Below, in pieces: positions 15,568 to 22,593 of a stretch of DNA of 25,322 nt. Within the stretch, counting starts at the first letter, position 1. Each line of letters opens with the position of its first letter. Source of the DNA: JAZLIT01 sp045617525. GTDB taxonomy: Bacteria; Bacillota; Bacilli; Bacillales_A; Planococcaceae. The notes beneath the pieces are model-generated. The model searched no databases and was not told the DNA's origin. It saw nothing but the letters and a program-made list of their open reading frames with translations. The position numbers and the translations under genes were made by a program. The stretch spans positions 1 through 25,322 of the forward strand of contig JAZLIT010000144.1 in the NCBI GenBank assembly GCA_045617525.1, read 5' to 3'.

Positions 15568-16206
15568 TTATGGATTTATTTTAGAAAAATAGTGTTTGAT
15601 ATTCGCCATCATTTCCTCATCGAACAATGGAAGCCCCATTTTATTTAGCATCTCATTCATAAACTCAAATTTATGATACATTTCCTCTGCACTTGCAGGA
15701 TAAATCGACGGCATTAACCACAGCTCTAGCAATGGTATAAGCTCTGATAATTCTTTTGCATACTCTGTTTGAATAGAACCATCCGCTATTCCTTCATTCA
15801 TTAATTCGAGCCATAATGGACTAAGATTTTTACGATTTGATTCAATCATTCCCGCTAAAATACGAGGGTTTTGTAAAATGGGAATCGCCTGCTCAGATAA
15901 TGGTACTCTCTCTTCATCAGATTGATTAAGTGCAATAGCCATTTTCATCTTTTGAAGTCCATTTAAATCACTTCTATTTTTGAGCGATACAAATGAATTG
16001 TTTTCTAAAAACATTCGCTCGATTAATGCATTGATAATTTCCTCTTTTGATTTAAAGTGATGATATACGGCCCCTCTAGTCAATCCATCTAGCCCATCTA
16101 CAATATCCTGAATAGTAGTTTGATCAAACCCTTTTTCTAAAAACAACCTTTGTGAAACCTCTAGAATTTTCTCTAAAGTAACTTCTGGATATTTATTTCG
16201 AGCCAT
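15568..16206 (-). CDS. TetR/AcrR-family transcriptional regulator
   Basis: A 212-residue repressor with an N-terminal TetR helix-turn-helix (about 8-52: 'EKILEVSQRLFLEKGFDQTT', then 'GLTRGAVYHHFKSKEEIINA') and a helical ligand-binding C-terminus. ATG at 16206 gives the family-typical start MARNKYPE; the in-frame ATG at 16230 lies inside the operator and has no site. A consensus promoter (16244-16272) is followed at once by a dyad related to the operator before the next operon. The protein therefore probably represses itself and the membrane protein/hydrolase pair downstream. The ligand is unknown. Confidence 0.9.
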   Translation of the reverse strand: MARNKYPEVTLEKILEVSQRLFLEKGFDQTTIQDIVDGLDGLTRGAVYHHFKSKEEIINALIERMFLENNSFVSLKNRSDLNGLQKMKMAIALNQSDEERVPLSEQAIPILQNPRILAGMIESNRKNLSPLWLELMNEGIADGSIQTEYAKELSELIPLLELWLMPSIYPASAEEMYHKFEFMNEMLNKMGLPLFDEEMMANIKHYFSKINP

Positions 16207-16224
16207 AAATACGACAACCCTTTC

Positions 16225-16272
16225 ATACATTCAGTATGTATCTATCTTATAAGCTATATTTATATTTGTCAA
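16225..16272 (-). promoter_or_regulatory. tetR promoter and operator
   Basis: Minus-strand TTGACA (16272-16267), 17 bases, TAAGAT (16249-16244), then ATACAT-ACTGA-ATGTAT (16241-16225) covering the start region. The dyad matches the core of the operator at 15497-15525, which supports autorepression. Confidence 0.8.
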
Positions 16273-16297
16273 AAATACCCAAATGCCAGCTCAATAA

Positions 16298-16873
16298 TTA
16301 CGACTCATTTAACATTTTCCTGTGATATGAATATGAAACCAATGTAGCAATAATAACTATGCATAACACTACTGACAAAATAATAATCTCTACATATTCA
16401 TTAAATAAAATCGACAAGCAAATCACAGGTATCCCCGCTAACATCAAAGTATATCCTGCAAAACGGTTAGATTTTCGCCAAACAATCTCATTTGAAAGTG
16501 TCCATGGTAACCTTAGACCAAATGCTGCATTCGGTTTTGTACGTGGCATAAAGTTACCAAAAATAATCATAATCATCCCTACTACGATCCCCGCATAAAC
16601 ATTGTTCGTTATCTCAATCGGCTTTTCTAACAACTTGAATATAATTTGAAATAGAATAAGTACGCATTGACTTAAAAGGGTCATCCATAAAATTGTACTT
16701 TTAGAGCCACTATTTTTTTGGTTTTTTACTGCCATTACTGAAAGAATAGCCGTTAGTATAAGAAAAATCGGGATCGTCCAACGCATAATAAAACTTTCAA
16801 CGGAAACGCCTGGTATAAATAGACCTATTAATACACTTACAATTGGAATACAAACTACAAAAATTTTCATCAT
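16298..16873 (-). CDS. sdpI: SdpI-like immunity membrane protein
   Basis: A 191-residue multi-span membrane protein. The C-terminal half carries the SdpI signature 'GNFMPRTKPNAAFGLRLPWT' followed by 'LSNEIVWRKSNRFAG'. In B. subtilis SdpI protects against the SdpC toxin and captures the SdpR repressor at the membrane when toxin is present. The N-terminal half is hydrophobic but lacks the Trp/Gly pattern of the DUF1648 segment that I recall in B. subtilis SdpI (207 residues), so it may be a related but distinct SdpI-family protein. It starts 10 bases after the sdpR-like gene, with GAGGAG six bases from the first of two ATGs. No sdpABC toxin genes are in the window. Confidence 0.87.
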   Translation of the reverse strand: MMKIFVVCIPIVSVLIGLFIPGVSVESFIMRWTIPIFLILTAILSVMAVKNQKNSGSKSTILWMTLLSQCVLILFQIIFKLLEKPIEITNNVYAGIVVGMIMIIFGNFMPRTKPNAAFGLRLPWTLSNEIVWRKSNRFAGYTLMLAGIPVICLSILFNEYVEIIILSVVLCIVIIATLVSYSYHRKMLNES

Positions 16874-16883
16874 CTGTCTCTCC

Positions 16884-17141
16884 TCACTGTTTCAACTTTA
16901 ATAACCAACTATAAATCTCTTGAAGAACCGTCGAATTTAACGAGTAATAAATGAATTGCCCTTTTTTCTCTTGCGTAATTAACCCTGCTGTCTTCAATAT
17001 TGTCAAATGATGTGAAATACTTGGCTTACTAATTGAAAAGTAATCTGCAATTTCACCCGCAGTCAAGTCCTTTTCTTTCAGCCTATCAAGTATTTCCCTT
17101 CTTGTCGGATCAGATAAAGCTTTAAATACATCATTACTCAC
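16884..17141 (-). CDS. sdpR: SdpR-like ArsR-family autorepressor
   Basis: An 85-residue winged-helix protein of the ArsR type without metal-binding cysteines. The sequence matches SdpR in style: 'VFKALSDPTRREILDRLKEK', recognition region 'FSISKPSISHHLTILKTAGL', and 'KGQFIYYSLNSTVLQEIYSW'. SdpR represses its own operon and is titrated by SdpI. The start is GTG at 17141, 7 bases after GAGG, with no better ATG. It is co-transcribed with the sdpI-like gene from a consensus promoter that carries a perfect dyad just downstream of the -10 (17165-17184). Confidence 0.9.
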   Translation of the reverse strand: MSNDVFKALSDPTRREILDRLKEKDLTAGEIADYFSISKPSISHHLTILKTAGLITQEKKGQFIYYSLNSTVLQEIYSWLLKLKQ

Positions 17142-17164
17142 CTTCTCACCTCACTCATTTAGGT

Positions 17165-17216
17165 ATTTAGATAACCGTCTAAATATAATTTTAAATAAAA
17201 ATACAATATATGTCAA
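17165..17216 (-). promoter_or_regulatory. sdpRI promoter with operator dyad
   Basis: Minus-strand TTGACA (17216-17211), exactly 17 bases, TAAAAT (17193-17188), then the perfect dyad ATTTAGA-CGGTTA-TCTAAAT (17184-17165) over the start-site region. The placement is what an autorepressor needs. Confidence 0.8.
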
Positions 17217-17257
17217 TTATTAATGTCAGATTCATTATGAAAACAACTCAAAGAACT

Positions 17258-17325
17258 GCGCTGAGAGTAATCGAAGTGGGTAACTACCCATAAAGTGGAA
17301 TTTCGATAGCTTCTATATAACACCC
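17258..17325. repeat. 68-bp intergenic repeat, copy 2
   Basis: Second copy of 14041-14108 (66 of 68 identical, same orientation). It lies between the start of sdpR and the end of the GNAT gene, 20 bases from the GNAT terminator. In copy 2 the unmatched bases of the outer stem differ from copy 1 but the paired bases do not, so folding is preserved. Confidence 0.85.
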
Positions 17326-17345
17326 ACTTAATGACAAAAGAAAAA

Positions 17346-17371
17346 CCTGCTCAGATTTACGTTTGAGCAGG
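17346..17371 (-). terminator. Terminator of the GNAT gene
   Basis: A perfect 8-bp stem, CCTGCTCA/TGAGCAGG, with a 10-base loop, followed on the minus strand by TTTTTCTTTT. It begins about 45 bases after the stop codon. Confidence 0.85.
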
Positions 17372-17414
17372 ATTAATTCGGGTTTTATTTAGTTGTCTAT
17401 TATCAAAAGAGATT

Positions 17415-17915
17415 TTAGAACTTTTCCATCACATGAAACTGGGTTTCTTTTTCGCTATTTTTATTAAGAAATGTTGCTACAATTTTAAATCCAGCTTTTT
17501 CATAAAGTTTAATTGCTCTCTCGTTGAACGTTGCAACACTTAACCTAAAGAATTTTTTTCCGTACTTATGTTTCCCAAATTCTAAACCTGTTATAAAAAA
17601 CTCTAATCCCTTACCTTTACCAGTAAGGTCAGGTCTTAAGCCAAGTCCTATATCAAGGAAATTTTCATCTTTATAAAGACCTTCTGTAATTCCCCCAGGA
17701 ACTTGTGCATTTCTACCATAACAAAAATAACCAATTAAATCATCATGACTATAAACGGAGTAATAAGATCCATCCGTTAATTCTTGTATGTCTTCTGGCT
17801 CATCTCCCATATTATACATTGAATAAGGCAAGTCGTATTCCCATTTTCCTATTCTATTTGCATCTTCAATTGTCATTGCTTTTACATGATATAATACGTC
17901 CTTATTAACCTTCAT
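17415..17915 (-). CDS. GNAT-family N-acetyltransferase
   Basis: A 166-residue acetyltransferase fold. The acetyl-CoA motif A is 'LGLRPDLTGKGKGLEF' (R-x-x-x-x-G-x-G type, about 90-105) and motif B is 'NERAIKLYEKAGFKIV' (about 131-146). It likely transfers an acetyl group from acetyl-CoA to a small molecule or a protein N-terminus; the acceptor is unknown. ATG at 17915 lies 12 bases from AGGAGG. Between them is a three-codon ORF, ATG-TTC-AAA-TGA, placed 4 bases after the site, whose stop overlaps the gene's ATG. The gene is flanked by its own terminator and stands alone. Confidence 0.88.
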   Translation of the reverse strand: MKVNKDVLYHVKAMTIEDANRIGKWEYDLPYSMYNMGDEPEDIQELTDGSYYSVYSHDDLIGYFCYGRNAQVPGGITEGLYKDENFLDIGLGLRPDLTGKGKGLEFFITGLEFGKHKYGKKFFRLSVATFNERAIKLYEKAGFKIVATFLNKNSEKETQFHVMEKF

Positions 17916-18198
17916 TTGAACATGTTCCCTCCTAGTTATTAGAAATTGAATAATGCAAAGTTTTCAATCTAATAAATTCCAGTCTAGTTATATTCCATAT
18001 TTTAACACAGATTATTCGTTTGAAATATATGGTTCCAAAAGCTACCTTGTTAACCTAAAATCTACGGCCAGATTAAAAAAATGGTACTTTTCATGCCATA
18101 TAAGCATTTAAACACGGTAAAAATGCATTTACATCCTAGGTGAAAACAGCTAAAATCAGGGTGGAAACTTCCTTAAAAAACCAATTCAACCGAAAGAA
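17916..18198. other. Intergenic region without a clear feature
   Basis: A divergent gap of 283 bases. Apart from the GNAT ribosome binding site and its leader mini-ORF I see no consensus promoter, terminator or gene. The last 40 bases before the next gene are A-rich and lack a good ribosome binding site. Confidence 0.5.
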
Positions 18199-19593
18199 GT
18201 GGTACAACTGTTAAAAGAGCAATTAGCGAAACTCGCACTCGACTTCGTGTCCGTTCCAGAGCACTACGAATTACAGGTTGAAGATTATTCGAATAATCAA
18301 GCCACATTTATTTGGGCCACAAGCAATTTGGAGGATGGTATCGATATAACGCTTGATCAAAATGGAAGTCTACTAACCCTTTCAAAACCCTCTTCAAAAA
18401 TTGGTACTGTTTTAACGATAGAGCAGCAAAAATCAGTAGCTGAATTATTTTTAACCGAACAGTACAAACATGCACTCGAGTATTTAACATTGTCTGAAAC
18501 AATTCAAAAAGAGGACGAAACAAGATTTATTTATGAACAGTATGTAGGAGGCTACCCGCTTACTAGCTTTTATACAAAAATTGTCGTTTCCAAGTACGGT
18601 GAGGTAATTGATTTTAAGTATGATGGTTATACGAAAACACCGCCTATTTTTCCAGACCCACTCGTGGATAAAAATACGATTCTTCAGCACCTTCATCAGG
18701 CTAAGTGGTCGCTTTCACTGCATTATTTAAATAATGATTTATATTCCGTATCTGAATCTGGTCTTTACCAAATTTACGAGAGTTCGATTGTTTATCAGTC
18801 ATTTGATGCTACTACTGGTGCTGCTCGCTTTGATAATGAGGAGGAAGAACGCGTCTCCTTACTACCATTTCCTAAAGTTGCGACTCTCGAAAAACAGGCA
18901 ACAATTGAAGACATCATCGGCATACCGGACTCGATGGAAAAACTACGTGAAATCGAGTTAGATGACAACAAGCTAGCTATCGTTTGGCGTGATAAAGATT
19001 GGCAAGCGCCAAAGGATAAGACGATGGATAGCTTCTTCCATGAACGTCTGGAGGATACGGTAAAAGCGAAAATAGATACGCGTACAAATACACTAATAGA
19101 ATTCATTTGGTTTAAAAAACGTACAGGTAGTCTCCAGCTTTCATTTGAGGCATGTCGCGACATTGCTTGTACATTTATTACAACGTATTTTACTGAGTAT
19201 TTACCTTTCCTACAGCTAAAACTGACAGAAGCTGAGTTCAATGTCGTACATCGAGCCTTTTTCACCTTCCCATTACATAATGGTAACGGTCAAATAATCG
19301 ACGGCAAACAATTTTATGTCGCCGTAAACAGAACAACTGGATATATTGATTTAATACGGTCACCTAGAATCGACCTTTCTATAGTTCAAGCATATGAGCC
19401 ATTACTTATTCAGCCACTTGAAACAGTCATCTCAGCACTTGACGATATAAATGTGTTCTTAACATGGTCAAAGAGGCATGAGGAGGAAGAAATAAAATAT
19501 GTGTTACAATATCAGCTCGGTCAAGCACAATCTAAGCAAACAATATTAGGAATTGATGCCGTTTCAGGGACACTCGTTTTGAGCAAGCTTTAA
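18199..19593 (+). CDS. YcdB/YcdC-type repeat protein, cytoplasmic form
   Basis: A 464-residue protein with repeated PepSY-like units as in the YcdB/YcdC family. The pattern '...FIWATSNLEDGIDITLDQNG' occurs near the start. Later come 'TRFIYEQYVGGYPLTSFYTK' with 'VVSKYGEVIDFKYDGYTKTP', and in the C-terminal half 'GKQFYVAVNRTTGYIDLIRS'. No signal peptide or transmembrane helix is present, so it should be cytoplasmic, unlike exported PepSY proteins. The biochemical function is unknown. The GTG start at 18199 is the only start near the beginning of the frame (in-frame TAA at 18151), but its Shine-Dalgarno is poor, so the start is uncertain. It stands alone, with terminators behind. Confidence 0.75.
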   Translation: MVQLLKEQLAKLALDFVSVPEHYELQVEDYSNNQATFIWATSNLEDGIDITLDQNGSLLTLSKPSSKIGTVLTIEQQKSVAELFLTEQYKHALEYLTLSETIQKEDETRFIYEQYVGGYPLTSFYTKIVVSKYGEVIDFKYDGYTKTPPIFPDPLVDKNTILQHLHQAKWSLSLHYLNNDLYSVSESGLYQIYESSIVYQSFDATTGAARFDNEEEERVSLLPFPKVATLEKQATIEDIIGIPDSMEKLREIELDDNKLAIVWRDKDWQAPKDKTMDSFFHERLEDTVKAKIDTRTNTLIEFIWFKKRTGSLQLSFEACRDIACTFITTYFTEYLPFLQLKLTEAEFNVVHRAFFTFPLHNGNGQIIDGKQFYVAVNRTTGYIDLIRSPRIDLSIVQAYEPLLIQPLETVISALDDINVFLTWSKRHEEEEIKYVLQYQLGQAQSKQTILGIDAVSGTLVLSKL

Positions 19594-19600
19594 CTTCCTT

Positions 19601-19632
19601 AAGGGCAATCTATACGTTACTGAATTGCCCTT
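19601..19632 (+). terminator. Stem-loop after the YcdB/YcdC-type gene
   Basis: A perfect 9-bp stem, AAGGGCAAT/ATTGCCCTT, with a 14-base loop, beginning 7 bases after the stop codon. The T-tract is short (TTT), so it may be only a partial terminator or an mRNA end stabiliser. Confidence 0.5.
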
Positions 19633-19662
19633 TGCTAATACTGCAAATGTTACAACAAAATA

Positions 19663-19706
19663 AAAACAGATGGAGCCACATTTATGTGATACTCCATCTG
19701 TTTTTT
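19663..19706. terminator. Strong bidirectional terminator
   Basis: A 13-bp stem, AAACAGATGGAG... with ...CTCCATCTGTTT, and an inner CACA/TGTG helix. It has six T residues on the plus side and TTTTTATTTT on the minus side. It insulates the LytTR cassette from the gene before it. Confidence 0.85.
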
Positions 19707-19796
19707 AATATTCCAAAATACCACTTTACCGAACTTTACATTCAATCTAAAGGGAAATGCAAAACGCAAAAAAAGATACTTCCATAAATTAATACG

Positions 19797-19805
19797 TGCT
19801 ATGAT
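19797..19805 (+). promoter_or_regulatory. Extended -10 promoter of the LytTR gene
   Basis: TG-C-TATGAT about 45 bases upstream of the GTG start. No recognisable -35 at 17 bases, as is common with extended -10 promoters. Confidence 0.4.
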
Positions 19806-19852
19806 TATATGTAAATAAATTATATAAAAACCATATGTTAGGAGTGTGCGCT

Positions 19853-20776
19853 GTGATTGTCCAATTAGAAGAAGTAACAGAACATGGGAAAGTAATCATA
19901 TCTAGTTCTACAATTGATGTAAGCATAACAGCCATCTATAGTGACTTAAAAAGAACACAACTATTAATAGAACAATTAAAATCAACTGGCTATGTCCATC
20001 GGTTAAACGAGGGACACCACCAATTTCTAAACGTAGAGGAAACCTTTAGATTTTATAAAAATTTAGGTGAGCATCCTCTTTCTGTTGAAGAGTTACTGCA
20101 ATTATTTGGCCTTCAATCCGAACGCAAAACAAAAGTGAAAAAGCTTACGGAGAGTTCTAAAAATCTAATATCCTTTCTTCGTCCATATTTATACACAAAA
20201 AATTTACTTATTTTAGAAGAACCTTTTAATCGATTAGAAGAGGCAGCTCGACAAACAATGGTTCAGTTACTTCATAAAATAACTGCTCAAGAAAAATCAC
20301 TTTTATTAATCGGTGGTAATTTAGAGGAATTACTTCTCCTTACAGAGGATATTTATAGAATCGACCATTCAGGTATACATAAAATGGATTTTCATGAGGA
20401 AATAATGGAACCTACATCTGTAGAGGAGCCCACTATTAAAATCGAAAAAATCCAAACAAAACATAATGACAAAACCATCTTATTTAACCCACCTGAAATT
20501 GATTATATTGAAAGCATAGATGGAACAGTCTATGTAAATGTAGCAGGTATAGGCTATAGTTGTTCCCTAACACTACAGGAATTAGAAAAGCGATTGCGTG
20601 CATACGGTTTCTACCGCTGCCATCGATCCTATATTGTGAACTTGCAAAAAGTACGAGAAATTATTACATGGACTAAAAACAGCTACAGTTTGAAATTAAA
20701 TATACAAGAAGAGGTCATCATCCCCCTTTCACGAAATAAATTATCGGAACTAAAAGAATTAATCGGTATCTTATAA
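19853..20776 (+). CDS. LytTR regulator with degenerate ABC-ATPase N-terminal domain
   Basis: A 307-residue protein. The C-terminal 100 residues are a LytTR DNA-binding domain ('IDYIESIDGTVYVNVAG' near 216-232, 'GFYRCHRSYIVNLQKVREI' near 252-270, 'IIPLSRNK' near 289-296). The N-terminal 180 residues look like the second half of an ABC ATPase that has lost function. There is no Walker A; a signature-like 'KKLTESSKNLISFLRP' and a Walker-B-like 'LLILEEPFNRLEE' (118-130, Asp replaced by Glu) remain; the switch His is absent (LLLIGGNLEEL). GTG at 19853 is chosen for AGGAGTG 8 bases upstream; ATG at 19835 overlaps that site. Two LytTR-type boxes lie between this gene and the ABC genes that follow, which it probably controls. 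Confidence 0.88.
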   Translation: MIVQLEEVTEHGKVIISSSTIDVSITAIYSDLKRTQLLIEQLKSTGYVHRLNEGHHQFLNVEETFRFYKNLGEHPLSVEELLQLFGLQSERKTKVKKLTESSKNLISFLRPYLYTKNLLILEEPFNRLEEAARQTMVQLLHKITAQEKSLLLIGGNLEELLLLTEDIYRIDHSGIHKMDFHEEIMEPTSVEEPTIKIEKIQTKHNDKTILFNPPEIDYIESIDGTVYVNVAGIGYSCSLTLQELEKRLRAYGFYRCHRSYIVNLQKVREIITWTKNSYSLKLNIQEEVIIPLSRNKLSELKELIGIL

Positions 20777-20797
20777 TATTGCACGGGCAATAACAGC

Positions 20798-20833
20798 TAC
20801 CATTCATCCCTAATATGGTACTGTTCACCCCTA
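20798..20833 (+). promoter_or_regulatory. Tandem LytTR binding boxes
   Basis: Direct repeats TACCATTCATCCCTA (20798-20812) and TACTGTTCACCCCTA (20819-20833), 12 of 15 identical, offset by 21 bp (two helical turns). LytTR proteins bind paired 9-bp direct repeats 12-13 bp apart, with a consensus near [TA][AC][CA]GTTN[AG][TG] (recalled). Box 1 (ACCATTCAT) matches 8 of 9 and box 2 (ACTGTTCAC) 7 of 9. They lie about 90 bases upstream of the ABC ATPase gene. Confidence 0.75.
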
Positions 20834-20921
20834 TTTTGCTACATTTAAACGACATTTTAAGGTGTCATTCAATGATATGCTCTATATTTAGATTAACAAA
20901 TGAATGAAGGAGGTTGCACTG

Positions 20922-21773
20922 ATGACAGTTGCAATTAACGTACAACATATTGGAAAGAAGTTTCAGAACTTCATCGCTTTAGAGGATGTTTCCTTTTCAA
21001 TTAACAAGGGAGAGATTTTCGGATTTCTTGGGCCGAGTGGTTCTGGGAAAACAACAATGATCAAGATTTTAACAGCACAGCTAAAACAAACAATTGGCCA
21101 CGCATCTATTTTTGATATTCCAGCAATAAAGATGAGTGAAAGTATCAATAAAGAGCGATTTGGTATCTTAACAGATAATAGTGGGCTATATAAGCGCCTT
21201 ACTGTAGAAGAAAATTTGTTATTGTTTAGTAATTTATATCAACTACCCTCTTCAGCCGTAGATGAAGCTTTAGCATTTGTAAATTTAGAGGCTGCTCGTA
21301 AAAAGAAAGTTAGTACCTTATCTAAAGGAATGATGCAGCGCGTAACATTAGCAAGGGCGATTATGCATAAACCTGATTTACTATTTTTAGACGAACCCAC
21401 ATCTGCATTAGATCCGGTCAATACACATCATATTTATAAGGGCTTACGTAAATTAAATGACATGGGGACAACCATCTTTTTAACAACACATGATATGGGA
21501 GAAGCTGAAACGTTATGCGATCGAGTTGCTTTCCTACATAAAGGTAAAGTACGTGAAATTGGTTCCCCTGCCGACTTAAAGCTTAAATACAGTGATCAAT
21601 CTATGTTGGTTGAATTAACAACGGGTGAAAAGCACACTTTGCCTTTAAATGAAAAAGGCGCCGCTACAAAAATTACCGATTGGATGAACCGTCAAGTCAT
21701 TCAACGGATTCAAACGAATGAACCAACTTTAGGTGACATATTTATGCAATTAACAGGGAGTGACTTACAATGA
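20922..21773 (+). CDS. ABC transporter ATP-binding protein
   Basis: A 283-residue ATPase. Walker A GPSGSGKTT (37-45), 'LTDNSGLYKRLTVEENL' in the Q-loop region (no canonical Gln), signature LSKGM (133-137), Walker B LLFLDE (153-158), SALDP D-loop and switch His 190 (TTHDMGEAE). The C-terminal extension of about 60 residues is usual in multidrug/peptide ABC-2 systems. ATG at 20922 has AAGGAGG 8 bases upstream; the in-frame ATG at 20904 lies ahead of that site. The 3' end overlaps the permease gene by ATGA. It lies downstream of the LytTR boxes. Confidence 0.9.
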   Translation: MTVAINVQHIGKKFQNFIALEDVSFSINKGEIFGFLGPSGSGKTTMIKILTAQLKQTIGHASIFDIPAIKMSESINKERFGILTDNSGLYKRLTVEENLLLFSNLYQLPSSAVDEALAFVNLEAARKKKVSTLSKGMMQRVTLARAIMHKPDLLFLDEPTSALDPVNTHHIYKGLRKLNDMGTTIFLTTHDMGEAETLCDRVAFLHKGKVREIGSPADLKLKYSDQSMLVELTTGEKHTLPLNEKGAATKITDWMNRQVIQRIQTNEPTLGDIFMQLTGSDLQ

Positions 21774-22477
21774 ATATATCAATGAAAAGAATACAGGCCA
21801 TTTTTATAAAAGATTATAAAGAATTCTCTCGAAATTATGCCGTTTCAATAATGGTGTTACTTCCACTTATTTTAGCCTTTGTCTATAATAAGTCTGGAGC
21901 AGATACGCTACAAGTTTATTTTTTACCGATTAATATGACCTTCGCCTTGGTAACGACGTTTGTGCAATGTTGTTTAATTGCAGAGGAGAAAGAAAATAAT
22001 ACATTACGCAGTTTAATGATGTCTCCTGCCACAAAGGTAGATATTTTAGTCGGCAAAAGCTCACTAGTCTTTACAATCACAGCAATTATTTTAGCCTTAA
22101 CGATTTATCTGCTTGGCTTTTCACCTTCAAATCCACTCGTACTTATTGTAGGGTTTGCGATTTCTACAATTTTCTATTTAGCAATTGGCATCATTTGTGG
22201 TCTTTTTACCAATACAGTCATGGAGGCTTCTGTTGCTGTATTACCGGTAATGGCAATTTTCTCATTTGGCCCAATGGGATTGATGCTAGCTGATTCATAC
22301 CCGGCATTAGAATTATTAAAATGGTTACCGAGTGCTCAACTACTTCTTCTTGAGGAAGCTAGTGCGAATGGATCGACATACCATATTTGGCTTGCCCTCG
22401 CCGTTATTACAGCTTGGTCGATTATTGCACTAGCAATTGCGAATATACTATTTAAGAAACGTATGAAGGATGATTAA
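21770..22477 (+). CDS. ABC-2 type transporter permease
   Basis: A 235-residue membrane partner of the ATPase just upstream (ATGA overlap). Six hydrophobic segments occur (about 24-40, 48-66, 98-118, 125-148, 155-175, 207-228), plus the ABC-2 hallmark loop 'EEKENNTLRSLMMSPATKVD' after TM2. A single permease gene suggests a homodimer. The substrate is unknown; an antimicrobial or signalling peptide is plausible because of the LytTR control. Followed by a strong terminator. Confidence 0.87.
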   Translation: MNISMKRIQAIFIKDYKEFSRNYAVSIMVLLPLILAFVYNKSGADTLQVYFLPINMTFALVTTFVQCCLIAEEKENNTLRSLMMSPATKVDILVGKSSLVFTITAIILALTIYLLGFSPSNPLVLIVGFAISTIFYLAIGIICGLFTNTVMEASVAVLPVMAIFSFGPMGLMLADSYPALELLKWLPSAQLLLLEEASANGSTYHIWLALAVITAWSIIALAIANILFKKRMKDD

Positions 22478-22529
22478 AAATCTAAAAAAGTAATGATTAC
22501 CACGCAATAAAATATGTTTACAGCCAAAA

Positions 22530-22577
22530 CAAAGAGCCTGTTCAGATTCGTATTTGAATAGGCTTCTTTGTTTTTTT
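22530..22577 (+). terminator. Terminator of the LytTR-linked ABC operon
   Basis: A 15-bp stem with one bulge and one G-T pair (22530-22544 with 22555-22570), then seven T residues. Its stem and loop resemble those at 17346-17371. Confidence 0.88.
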
Positions 22578-22593
22578 ATTTACATACGCTCCA

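Noticed and set aside
18795..19265. A 156-codon minus-strand frame inside the YcdB/YcdC-type gene
   Set aside because: Low-complexity Ser/Arg-rich translation, no ribosome binding site, and fully contained in a better-supported gene on the other strand.
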